This document shows, in pieces, positions 1-6,422 of a stretch of DNA of 8,533 bases. A program made the translations under genes and the position numbers. The DNA is from UBA2279 sp041595875 (GTDB taxonomy: Bacteria; Actinomycetota; Coriobacteriia; Anaerosomatales; Anaerosomataceae). The notes below the pieces were generated by a model. The model worked only from the letters and a program-made list of their open reading frames with translations, ran no database searches and was not told where the DNA came from. Every line of letters begins with the position of its first letter. Position 1 is the first letter of the stretch. The stretch covers positions 1 to 8,533 of the forward strand of contig JBFHJN010000080.1 of the NCBI GenBank assembly GCA_041595875.1. The letters are read 5' to 3'.

Positions 1-1
1 A

Positions 2-43
2 AAGGCGATTCACCCGCGCTACGTCCTGCACATCTGCGGATGA
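2..43 (+). CDS. C-terminal end of an unidentified upstream gene (partial)
   Basis: Reading from base 2 gives 13 residues (KAIHPRYVLHICG) followed by two in-frame stops in tandem, TGA at 41-43 and TAA at 44-46. The composition looks like a real protein end and the tandem stops support a gene terminus, but 13 residues are too few to identify a family. The next gene starts at 117 on the same strand, so the two could be co-transcribed. Frame 1 is also open through this stretch, so the call is tentative. Confidence 0.4.
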   Translation, partial: KAIHPRYVLHICG

Positions 44-116
44 TAAGAAGTTTCAGTGTACGATACGTCGCGTGTACTCACAATCCAGAATCACGTATCA
101 GCCGAGGAGAAGAACC

Positions 117-605
117 GTGCCCCAGATACGCCTTGCGACGGCAGAAGATGCAGAAGCGATAGCCCGGATCTACAACCAGGCCGTCTTGCGGTCCACTGCC
201 ACGTTCGACGAAGAACCCAAGACCGCCGAGGACCGCCGGGAGTGGCTGGCGCACCATGGCGCGAACCGGCCCGTCCTGGTCGCTGTGGAGGACGGCGTCG
301 TAGTGGGCTGGGGTTCGCTATCGGACTACTCGGACCGCCGCGCCTACGCCGGCACGGTGGAGATCTCCACCTACATCGACGAGCAGTGCGTGGGCCGGGG
401 GCTTGGCAGCGCGCTCTCAACGGCGCTCATCGGACTCGCCCCCTCGCTGGATATCCACGTCATCCTCTCGCGCATCTGCACCGAGAACGCGGCGAGCCTT
501 GCCATGGCGGCCAGACTCGGCTTCAACGAGGTGGGCGTGATGCACAGGGTCGGCTACAAGTTCGACCGCTGGCTGGACGTGGCGCTCCTGGAGCTGCAGG
601 TCTAG
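117..605 (+). CDS. GNAT N-acetyltransferase, phosphinothricin/methionine-sulfoximine type
   Basis: The product has 162 residues and is a single GNAT domain, which transfers acetyl from acetyl-CoA to an amino group. Family signs are the strand and acetyl-CoA loop at residues 81-100 (VEISTYID, then GRGLGSAL), the ENAAS segment at 123-127, and the C-terminal GFNEVG...GYKFDRWLDV block (about 135-155), which is typical of the Pat/Bar/MnaT group acting on phosphinothricin, methionine sulfoximine or methionine sulfone. In a housekeeping context the natural substrate is probably a methionine derivative or another small amine; drug resistance is not implied. I chose the GTG at 117 because GAGGAG at 104-109 lies a proper distance upstream and homologues start close to the IRLAT segment; an in-frame ATG at 72 would add 15 atypical residues and has no ribosome site. 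One oddity is V92 where the acetyl-CoA loop motif usually has Gln or Arg. The family is secure, the substrate is not. Confidence 0.88.
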   Translation: MPQIRLATAEDAEAIARIYNQAVLRSTATFDEEPKTAEDRREWLAHHGANRPVLVAVEDGVVVGWGSLSDYSDRRAYAGTVEISTYIDEQCVGRGLGSALSTALIGLAPSLDIHVILSRICTENAASLAMAARLGFNEVGVMHRVGYKFDRWLDVALLELQV

Positions 606-723
606 CCTGCCTTGCACGCAGCCCGCTCTGGGCGATGCGCCGCAGGTCTGATCCCCCGTCTAATGTGACCCCTCCCTGGGCATGAGGTGTAGGTAAGGTC
701 GCCTGCAGACAAGGAGGGACGAC

Positions 724-918
724 ATGCTGGTCAAAGTGGATCCCGACCTGTGCATCGGCTGTGCGCTGTGCGAAGACACGTGCCCGGAGGTGTTTCTGCT
801 CGACGACGACGGGATAGCCCGCGTCATCACCGAGTCGCCCGAGCCCGAAAGCTACGGCGACGTGGAAGGATGCGTCGAGCTTTGCCCCGTGGAGGCCATC
901 TCCATCACGGCATCGTGA
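724..918 (+). CDS. Small single-cluster [4Fe-4S] ferredoxin
   Basis: This 64-residue cytoplasmic electron carrier starts at ATG 724 behind a strong AAGGAGG at 711-717. Cysteines lie at 10, 13, 16 and 20 (CIGCALCEDTCP) and at 50 and 54 (GCVELCPVEAI). By analogy with the Thermotoga and Desulfovibrio gigas type, C10, C13, C16 and C54 should bind one [4Fe-4S] cluster, leaving C20 and C50 free or paired as a disulfide. There is no second full CxxCxxC set, so this is not a 2[4Fe-4S] clostridial ferredoxin. The acidic mid-section (residues 22-48) is usual for a partner-docking surface. It stands alone, 118 bases after the acetyltransferase and with no oxidoreductase partner beside it, so its partner is unknown. 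Its last 14 bases overlap the end of the convergent rRNA methyltransferase gene. Confidence 0.93.
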   Translation: MLVKVDPDLCIGCALCEDTCPEVFLLDDDGIARVITESPEPESYGDVEGCVELCPVEAISITAS

Positions 919-919
919 T
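904..919. repeat. Inverted repeat carrying both convergent stop codons
   Basis: ATCACG (904-909) and CGTGAT (914-919) are perfect 6-base arms around a 4-base GCAT loop. The left arm contains the complement of the methyltransferase stop (905-907) and the right arm contains the ferredoxin stop (916-918). No run of T follows on either strand, so it is a weak candidate for an intrinsic bidirectional terminator. It may simply reflect two overlapping TGA stops plus chance matches. Confidence 0.5.
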
Positions 920-3022
920 CTTGAACACCTTATGGATGCGAGGATTGCGCTCGAAATCCGGCGGGATCGTCTGCGCCGATATGTCTGTGATGTCCATATC
1001 CGGCAGGTTCTGCTCGTCCAGCGAGAACGTGCGCAGGTTCGTTGAGAAGTACAACGTGCCCCCGGGCGCCAGCAGAGCCGCCGCGCGCGTGATCAGATAC
1101 ACGTGATCGCGCTGCACGTCGAAGGACTCTGACATCCGCTTGGAATTGGAGAAGCTGGGCGGGTCCAGGAAGATCAGATCGAAGCGGCGCTCCCGTTTCT
1201 TGCGCAGCCACTGCAGACAGTCGGCCTGCTCGAACTCGTAGCGCGCTCCCAGAAATCCGTTGCGCTCCATGTTGGCGCGCGCCCACTCCATGTAGGTGTT
1301 GGAGAGGTCCACGGTCAGCACCTGACGCGCTCCACCAAGGGCGGCGGCCACCGAGACGGCTCCGGTGTAGGCGAACAGGTTGAGGACCAGCTTGTCCCCG
1401 GCCTCGTCCATGATGCGCTTGCGCATGGGCCGATGGTCCAGAAACAGCCCCGTGTCCAGGTAGTCGGTGAAGTTCACCAGGTACGTGGCCGCACCCTCGT
1501 GGACTTCGTGCTGCTGGCCGCGGGAGCCCGCACGCTCATACTGCTCGGTGCCGCGCCGTCGCTGCCGGACTTTGAGGAAGACATCCTCGGGGCGTACGCC
1601 CAGCACCTCAGGCGTCACGCGCATCACACCGGCAAGCCGCTGGCGCGCAGCGTCCGCGTCAACGGTGTTGGGCGGCGCATACTCCGAGATGTGCGCCCAG
1701 CGACCCTCATAGAGATCCACCGCGACCGCGTACTCGGGCAGATCGGCGTCATACACCCGGTAGCAGGTCACGCCCTCACGACGAGCCCACTTCCCGAGGT
1801 GCTTCATACGCTTGCGTAGCCGGTTGGCGAACATCTCGGCGCCTTCATCTTCAACGACCACGGCACCCTCGGCACGCCGGGGTATCTCGGCCACGATCAG
1901 CTCGATAGGGATGCGGCCGTTCATGAGTTCGTGACGCTCATCGACATGCATGCCCATCCGCGCCTCAAGCGCTCTGTCCGAGACGAGCACCGCGCTGCGC
2001 CAGCCGCCGAAGACACGACGCTCACGCTCGCCGAGGGTGGTGTAGAGCGCTTCGAGGTCACCGGTGAGCCGCTCGCCATACGGCGGGTTGGCCACCAGCA
2101 ATCCACGCTCCGCGCTCCTGGTGGGCGTGGCTTCGCTCACGTCGCGCACGTCCACGCTCACGTGCTCCGCAAGGCCCGCTCGCGCGATACAGCCACGCGC
2201 GATCTCCACCGCGCCTGCATCCGTGTCGCTTCCTTCGATGGGCGGCAGCTTCTCGATGCCCGCCTCGGCACGCTCCATCGCTTCGTCCAGCAGCGCGTCC
2301 CACACGTCCGCATCATGCTGAAGCCATCCGGAAAAGCCCCACCGCGTGCGCCGGAGCCCGGGCGCGATATCGCCCGCCATGAGCGCGGCCTCCACCAGCA
2401 GCGTGCCGGAACCGCACATCGGGTCCAGCAGCGCTCCCCCTTCGGCGGCGATCTTCTTCCAGCCGGCAAGGGCGAGCACGCCAGCAGCCAGCGTCTCTTT
2501 GAGCGGTGCAGCGCCCTGCACGCCGGGACGGCGGTAGCCGCGACGGTGCAGCGGGTCGCCGGAAAGGTCGATGGAGAGCGTGGCCACGCCACGGCGCAAC
2601 GCCAGGTTGATAAGGATGTCCGGCGCCGAGGTGTCCACCGAAGGCCGCTCACCATATATCTCCCGGAAGTGGTCGGCGATGGCGTCTTTGACCTTCAGCC
2701 CGGCGTAACCGCTGTGCGTGATAGCCGAATCCCGCACGCTCGCATCGATGGCGAACGTGGAAGTCAGTGCGAAGTGCTCCTCCCACGGCACCGCGAGCGC
2801 GCCGGCGTAGAGGGCGTCTTCATCGGGCGCGTCGTAGCGAGCGATAGGCATGAGGATCCGCGAGGCGAAGCGCGACCACAGACATGCGCGGTAGCCTGCC
2901 TCGATGGTGCCCTCGAACGACACGCCGGCAGTCGCCGGCCTCACGCCGCCGATACGGAGCGCGCGGAGCTCGTCGCCGAGCACGGACTCCAGGTTACGTG
3001 CCACAGGTGCGAAGAACCGCAT
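905..3022 (-). CDS. rlmL: Fused 23S rRNA (guanine-N2/N7) methyltransferase RlmL-RlmK
   Basis: The product is 705 residues, close to the roughly 700 of the E. coli RlmKL fusion, which makes m2G2445 and m7G2069 in 23S rRNA. Domain order: a THUMP RNA-binding region at about 45-155; an RlmL-type methyltransferase with SAM motif DPMCGSGTLLVEAAL (200-214) and catalytic NPPYGERL (312-319); a linker at about 390-410; then an RlmK-type domain with LNLFAYTG (547-554) and FLDPPSFSN (618-626). All core motifs of both halves are intact, so both activities are expected. The ATG at 3022 is chosen because MRFFAPVARNLE matches the family's usual N-terminus and AAGGGG lies upstream; an upstream in-frame ATG at 3145 would lie inside the previous gene. 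It is last in a four-gene operon, starting one base after the glycosyltransferase stop (TGACATG). Its 3' end overlaps the ferredoxin gene by 14 bases. Confidence 0.95.
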   Translation of the reverse strand: MRFFAPVARNLESVLGDELRALRIGGVRPATAGVSFEGTIEAGYRACLWSRFASRILMPIARYDAPDEDALYAGALAVPWEEHFALTSTFAIDASVRDSAITHSGYAGLKVKDAIADHFREIYGERPSVDTSAPDILINLALRRGVATLSIDLSGDPLHRRGYRRPGVQGAAPLKETLAAGVLALAGWKKIAAEGGALLDPMCGSGTLLVEAALMAGDIAPGLRRTRWGFSGWLQHDADVWDALLDEAMERAEAGIEKLPPIEGSDTDAGAVEIARGCIARAGLAEHVSVDVRDVSEATPTRSAERGLLVANPPYGERLTGDLEALYTTLGERERRVFGGWRSAVLVSDRALEARMGMHVDERHELMNGRIPIELIVAEIPRRAEGAVVVEDEGAEMFANRLRKRMKHLGKWARREGVTCYRVYDADLPEYAVAVDLYEGRWAHISEYAPPNTVDADAARQRLAGVMRVTPEVLGVRPEDVFLKVRQRRRGTEQYERAGSRGQQHEVHEGAATYLVNFTDYLDTGLFLDHRPMRKRIMDEAGDKLVLNLFAYTGAVSVAAALGGARQVLTVDLSNTYMEWARANMERNGFLGARYEFEQADCLQWLRKKRERRFDLIFLDPPSFSNSKRMSESFDVQRDHVYLITRAAALLAPGGTLYFSTNLRTFSLDEQNLPDMDITDISAQTIPPDFERNPRIHKVFKITMP

Positions 3023-3023
3023 G

Positions 3024-4334
3024 TCAGCCCCTTGCTGCAATCGTCTGCTTGTAGAGGGTCTCCAACTGGGTGACCACACCGGAAAGGTCATGTTGTGCCA
3101 CATCGCCGCGCGACGCCAGACCGAAGCGTTCGCGCAGCGCGTCATCGTCGGTCATCCGTTGCATCGCCTGTGCCATCCCCTGTATATCCCCCGGCGGCAC
3201 GATGATCCCGTCGCGTCCCGAACGCACCAGCTCGGGGATCGCCAGAGCGCGCACCCCGATCACCGGAAGCCCTGCCGCCATCGATTCCAGCAGCACGATC
3301 CCCTGCGTCTCGATGGTGCTCGCCGTCACGAACAGGTCGTAGTCACGGTAGGTGGCCGCCAGCTCGCTGCGATCCACAAAGCCCAGGAAGCGCACCGACT
3401 CCTGCAGATCCAGGCGCTCCGCCAGCTTCTGGAGCGACTCACGCGCGGGGCCGTCACCGGCTATGTGCAGCTCCCAGCCTGGCAGCCCGGCGCTGATGCG
3501 CGCAAACGCCTTGATGACCACATCCACGTTCTTCTCAAAGCCAAGACGCCCGGCGTGCAGCATCCGCCGCGTGGGTGCCCACGACTGCTTGGGAGCGACC
3601 AAACCCAGGTCGAGACCGTTGCTGAGGTAGTCCACCGGCACCGTCACGCCGTGTTTGAGCAGCTCGCGCTTCAGAGTCGAGGACGGCGTGAGCACCAGAT
3701 CGGCCCGATTGTAGATGGCCCTCGTGTAGCGCCAGGCAAAACGCGTGGTGAGCTCGGTGCGGTCCTCCTCGGCGACCTCCATGGAGATGCCGAGCAGTTC
3801 ATCGAGCAGCTCGTCGGTGTGCTCCTCAAGGAAGTCCTTCGAGCGCACGATCCGCCGCCACACGCCCGACTCGATCCAGCGCTCGAAGACGTACGTGTTC
3901 ATCACACGGTCCGAGAGCTGGTCGAGCCGCAGGATGCGCGACGGCTCGATGTACTGCATGAAGTCCGGGATGTAGGTGTGGTAGGTCTGCACGTTGGGAA
4001 GTCGCAGGACCTTTGTGGCAAGCAGGCCGATGACGCCCAGACTGAGCGGCGTTTGCACATGGACGATGTCCGGATCGAATCGCCGCAACCTCTGCACGAG
4101 CGAGACGGTCGAGGGCAGCGCCACGCGCGTGGCCTTGTTGGTGACGAAGCTGAAAGACGGATAGCGCGCCACCTGGATGCCGGGGCGGTCGTCTACGAAC
4201 GGCTCGGCGTACTTGGGGCAGATGATGAGGATCTCATGCCCACGCTCGGCAAGCAGTCGCGTATGCGACTCGATGCTTGTGACGACGCCGTTTATCTCCG
4301 GCATGTAACAGTCGGTGAAATACGCTATGCGCAC
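3024..4334 (-). CDS. GT4-family glycosyltransferase (diacylglycerol or phosphatidylinositol glycosyltransferase-like)
   Basis: The 436-residue protein is a GT-B fold, retaining GT4 glycosyltransferase. The N-terminal acceptor half begins MRIAYFTDCYMPEINGVV, the form seen in enzymes that glycosylate membrane lipids such as diacylglycerol. The donor half has AGRLGFEKN (261-269), AGDGP (292-296) and the EX7E nucleotide-sugar motif E342-TQGIVLL-E350 followed by SMAAGLPVIG. It probably works at the inner face of the membrane, making a glycolipid or wall-polymer precursor; sugar and acceptor cannot be read from sequence. About 100 residues separate YHT (118-120) from the LTPSS segment (215-219), roughly 50 more than is common, including an acidic stretch at about 165-195. 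The start is GTG at 4334, only 6 bases after the previous stop; AAAGGA overlaps that stop and sits rather close to the GTG, but the N-terminus fits the family exactly. Translation is probably coupled to the upstream gene. Confidence 0.88.
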   Translation of the reverse strand: MRIAYFTDCYMPEINGVVTSIESHTRLLAERGHEILIICPKYAEPFVDDRPGIQVARYPSFSFVTNKATRVALPSTVSLVQRLRRFDPDIVHVQTPLSLGVIGLLATKVLRLPNVQTYHTYIPDFMQYIEPSRILRLDQLSDRVMNTYVFERWIESGVWRRIVRSKDFLEEHTDELLDELLGISMEVAEEDRTELTTRFAWRYTRAIYNRADLVLTPSSTLKRELLKHGVTVPVDYLSNGLDLGLVAPKQSWAPTRRMLHAGRLGFEKNVDVVIKAFARISAGLPGWELHIAGDGPARESLQKLAERLDLQESVRFLGFVDRSELAATYRDYDLFVTASTIETQGIVLLESMAAGLPVIGVRALAIPELVRSGRDGIIVPPGDIQGMAQAMQRMTDDDALRERFGLASRGDVAQHDLSGVVTQLETLYKQTIAARG

Positions 4335-4340
4335 GGTCCT

Positions 4341-5465
4341 TTACGCCCCCAGCCCGGCGAGTTCCAGGTCGAGCGGCTGAACCTCGGTCTCGAAGTACTG
4401 GTGCAGCCCCGCATCAAGCTCGCGGTAGTCGATGCCCTCGATGAGCGGAGCGATGTCGCGCGAGTTATAGGTGTTCCAGAACACGACGTTTCGTCCGGCC
4501 AGCTCGCCGGAGGCAGCATCAGCGATGATCGCCGAGAAGGTCTTGCCGGTGTAGGTGCCCTCAAGCGTGATCCCGCCCAGCTCGCGAACGAGCTTCACGG
4601 CCTCGACGCCCTCGGGCGTGAACTGCGCGTACCCGTCGCCCAGGTGCGACTCAACGACACGCACGCGATCGAGCGCACCGTCGGGGATCTTCGCGCCGCC
4701 GGCGCCAAGCAATGTGAGCGCATCGGCCAGAAGCGATCGCCAGTTCTGCAGCGAGCTGACCGTCTCGGGCACTACGCGGATCGCACGGACCTCGGCCGGG
4801 ATGCCTGCAAGCGCAAGACCCATCGACACACCCGCGACGGTGCCCATCGAGCCGAACGCGACATACACCACGTCGGGAACGGGCAGCTCGCCAGCCTCGA
4901 TCTGCTCGGCCAGCTCAAGTCCGGCGTCAGCATCGCCCGCTGCGCTCATGGGCGTGGTGCCGCCGAAGGGGATCGAGAACGGCTCATGGCCCTGCTCGAT
5001 CTTCATCCGCTGAGCGTAAGCCCATGCCGCCGCCTGCGCGTGGTCACGGTCCTCGTGGTAGTGAAGATGGGCGCCCACCCCTGCCGAGGCGAGCAGGTTG
5101 CGTGCGACATAGCGCGCGTTGGGCTGCGGGAGCAAGAAGTTGTGCGCACCCAGGCCGAGGCGCTGCGCGTATACAGCCGTGGCAAGCGCGTGGTTGGAAC
5201 CCGCCGCACCGAAGGTCATGACCTCTTTGGCACCGGACCGCAGGGCATCACCCAGCAAGAACTCCAGCTTGCGCACCTTGTTGCCGCCGTACGTCTCACC
5301 CGAGACGTCGTCGCGCTTGATGTAGAGACCGCCCACTCCAAGGCGCTCCCCAAGCTCGACGGCGTGATCCACGGGCGTGGGAAGCAAGCCCAGCTCCACG
5401 TGCGGCAGAAGCTCACGCAGGGCCGGATACCGCTCGAACAACGGCCTGGACGCAGCCGCAGTCAC
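4341..5465 (-). CDS. PLP-dependent enzyme, D-cysteine desulfhydrase / ACC deaminase family
   Basis: This 374-residue fold-type II PLP enzyme belongs to the family that opens aminocyclopropane-carboxylate or breaks D-cysteine into pyruvate, sulfide and ammonia. Visible motifs: YIKRDD (48-53), GGNKVRKLE (60-68) with K63 the expected PLP lysine, AGSNHA (88-93), the phosphate-binding loop GSMGTVAG (205-212), GYAQFTPEG (278-286), EGTYTGKTF (302-310) and FWNTYNSRD (329-337). In true ACC deaminases the equivalent of YTGK reads YEGK, so T306 argues for D-cysteine desulfhydrase or another amino-acid lyase. The FWNTYNSRD ending differs from the HTGG-type ending of classical enzymes, so the substrate is open. 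It is about 30-40 residues longer than usual, mostly at the N-terminus. The GTG start at 5465 overlaps the preceding gene's TGA (GTGA), with GGAGAAGAA upstream, so the two are translationally coupled. Confidence 0.87.
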   Translation of the reverse strand: MTAAASRPLFERYPALRELLPHVELGLLPTPVDHAVELGERLGVGGLYIKRDDVSGETYGGNKVRKLEFLLGDALRSGAKEVMTFGAAGSNHALATAVYAQRLGLGAHNFLLPQPNARYVARNLLASAGVGAHLHYHEDRDHAQAAAWAYAQRMKIEQGHEPFSIPFGGTTPMSAAGDADAGLELAEQIEAGELPVPDVVYVAFGSMGTVAGVSMGLALAGIPAEVRAIRVVPETVSSLQNWRSLLADALTLLGAGGAKIPDGALDRVRVVESHLGDGYAQFTPEGVEAVKLVRELGGITLEGTYTGKTFSAIIADAASGELAGRNVVFWNTYNSRDIAPLIEGIDYRELDAGLHQYFETEVQPLDLELAGLGA

Positions 5466-6256
5466 TTCTTCTCCGCAAAGCCGACGACGACCCAGGTGCC
5501 CGAACGCTGGTCCGTGCGCAAAGTGACGATGCCGTGCCTCTCGGCGTCTTGGAGCAGCTCGGAGAAGGACCGGTAGCCGTAGCTGGACTCGGAGAACTGC
5601 GGCTGCTTGCGCTTGATGGTGTCTTTGACCATGGAGGAGTACATGATGTCTTTGTTCTCGCGCTGCAGCGCCTGGACCGACTCGATGAGCAGCTGGATGG
5701 CCGGGCGCTTCTTCTTGGGTATCTCCGTGATCGAGACGCCGGGAGCGGCCGGGCCCTGGATGATGTCCTCGTAGTAGATGAACTCATCGCAGCTTGAGGC
5801 GAGCAGGTCGCTGGTGGAGTCTTTGGTTCCCAGCCCGATGACGGTCTTGTTGTTCTCCTTGAGCTTGGAGACCAGCGGTGTGAAGTCGCTGTCTCCGGAA
5901 ACGATGACGAAGGTGTCGATGTGCTCTTTCGACCAGCACAGGTCCATCGCGTCTACGCACAACTGGATGTCCGCGTGGTTCTTGCCGGTCATGCCCCTCT
6001 CGGGAATCTCCATCATCTGGATCCCGGAGTCATGCATGGTCTCGCGGTATGCCGAGAAACGGCCCCAGTCGGCGTAGGCACGCTTGACGATGACCTTGCC
6101 TTTCTCCAGCAGGCGCTCAAGGATCAGTTTGACCTGGACTTGCTCGGGAGATTTCTGAGACTTCGCTCGACCTCGTCCTCCGTTGGGACGCTCCAGCCCC
6201 AGCGCGAGATTCTCAAAGTCTATTAGCACAGCTAAAGCGTGCGCTTCATCGGCCAT
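5462..6256 (-). CDS. NYN-domain (LabA/DUF88-like) putative ribonuclease with C-terminal OST-HTH/LOTUS domain
   Basis: The 264-residue protein has an N-terminal NYN (PIN-like) nuclease domain at about 7-165. Likely metal-binding acids are D13 and E15 in LIDFEN (11-16), D96 and D102 in the HADIQLCVDAM segment, and D122 and D124 in SGDSDFTPL (120-128); the set looks complete. After a Pro/Lys-rich linker (about 168-184) comes an OST-HTH/LOTUS domain (about 185-262), with SYGYRSFSELL at 225-235, a type of domain that binds RNA. The combination suggests RNA cleavage or processing guided by the LOTUS part, but the target is unknown. ATG 6256 is chosen because AGGGGG lies 6 bases upstream; an in-frame ATG at 6274 has no ribosome site and lies upstream of that SD. 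It is the first gene of a four-gene minus-strand operon that ends with an rRNA methyltransferase, which is compatible with a role in RNA metabolism. Confidence 0.9.
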   Translation of the reverse strand: MADEAHALAVLIDFENLALGLERPNGGRGRAKSQKSPEQVQVKLILERLLEKGKVIVKRAYADWGRFSAYRETMHDSGIQMMEIPERGMTGKNHADIQLCVDAMDLCWSKEHIDTFVIVSGDSDFTPLVSKLKENNKTVIGLGTKDSTSDLLASSCDEFIYYEDIIQGPAAPGVSITEIPKKKRPAIQLLIESVQALQRENKDIMYSSMVKDTIKRKQPQFSESSYGYRSFSELLQDAERHGIVTLRTDQRSGTWVVVGFAEKK

Positions 6257-6279
6257 GATGTGCCCCCTATACATACTCG

Positions 6280-6296
6280 GTCACCGATAGTGTGAC
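6280..6296. promoter_or_regulatory. Inverted repeat GTCAC-N7-GTGAC, possible operator
   Basis: GTCAC (6280-6284) and GTGAC (6292-6296) form a perfect 5-base inverted repeat around 7 bases, 24-40 bases upstream of the NYN gene start. The position is right for an operator overlapping the core promoter of the four-gene operon. The short arms make chance a real alternative, and I could not place a convincing -35/-10 pair around it. Confidence 0.3.
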
Positions 6297-6297
6297 G

Positions 6298-6319
6298 CGT
6301 GCGGACTCCACTCCGCATG
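6298..6319. promoter_or_regulatory. Inverted repeat TGCGGA-N6-TCCGCA, possible operator
   Basis: TGCGGA (6300-6305) and TCCGCA (6312-6317) are perfect 6-base arms around CTCCAC; one further pair (C6298 with G6319) extends the match past a single mismatch. It lies directly next to the 6280-6296 repeat in the leader or promoter zone of the NYN operon. It is either a protein-binding site or a small hairpin; no T run follows, so it is not a terminator. Confidence 0.3.
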
Positions 6320-6346
6320 GTACACCAGCGGCACGACACACATGCG

Positions 6347-6366
6347 TCCGGACACGTTTCCGGACA
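6347..6366. repeat. Tandem direct repeat TCCGGACA, 12-base period
   Basis: TCCGGACA occurs exactly at 6347-6354 and again at 6359-6366, separated by CGTT. Because TCCGGA is itself palindromic, the pair also forms a 7-base inverted repeat (6346-6352 with 6359-6365). It sits about 91-110 bases upstream of the NYN start and just after the terminator of the preceding minus-strand gene. This is a typical place for an upstream activator site, but no regulator can be named. Confidence 0.45.
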
Positions 6367-6368
6367 TG

Positions 6369-6399
6369 AGAAAGGGAGCCGGCCCGTTGGCCGACTCCC
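6369..6399 (-). terminator. Rho-independent terminator of the exported-protein gene
   Basis: The arms 6374-6384 and 6389-6399 pair over 11 positions with one mismatch (C6379/A6394) around a 4-base loop, giving a GC-rich hairpin. On the minus strand it is followed by TTTCT, a short U tract. It begins 23 bases past the stop of the minus-strand gene ending at 6423 and separates that gene from the NYN operon, so the operon probably has its own promoter in 6257-6370. Confidence 0.75.
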
Positions 6400-6422
6400 C
6401 TGAGTGTTCGTGCAATACGCGA

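Noticed and set aside
72..116. Extended N-terminus of the acetyltransferase from ATG 72
   Set aside because: No ribosome site precedes it, the extra residues do not look like the family, and GAGGAG is correctly placed for GTG 117.
606..723. Terminator or promoter between the acetyltransferase and ferredoxin genes
   Set aside because: Only short GC-rich pairings without a T run, and no convincing -35/-10 pair, were found in these 118 bases.
1931..3073. A 380-codon open frame on the plus strand
   Set aside because: It is antisense to the RlmL half of rlmKL, whose SAM and NPPY motifs are on the minus strand; it has no ribosome site and no domain signal.
3023..3145. Extended N-terminus of rlmKL from 3145
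   Set aside because: The extension overlaps the glycosyltransferase coding region and has unnatural composition; the family start at 3022 directly follows the previous stop.
2904..5576. An 890-codon open frame on the plus strand
   Set aside because: It lies opposite the 3' part of the PLP gene, the whole glycosyltransferase and the start of rlmKL, all with intact motifs on the minus strand. Its residues are rich in Arg, His and Gly with no recognisable domain, as expected for antisense frames in high-GC DNA.
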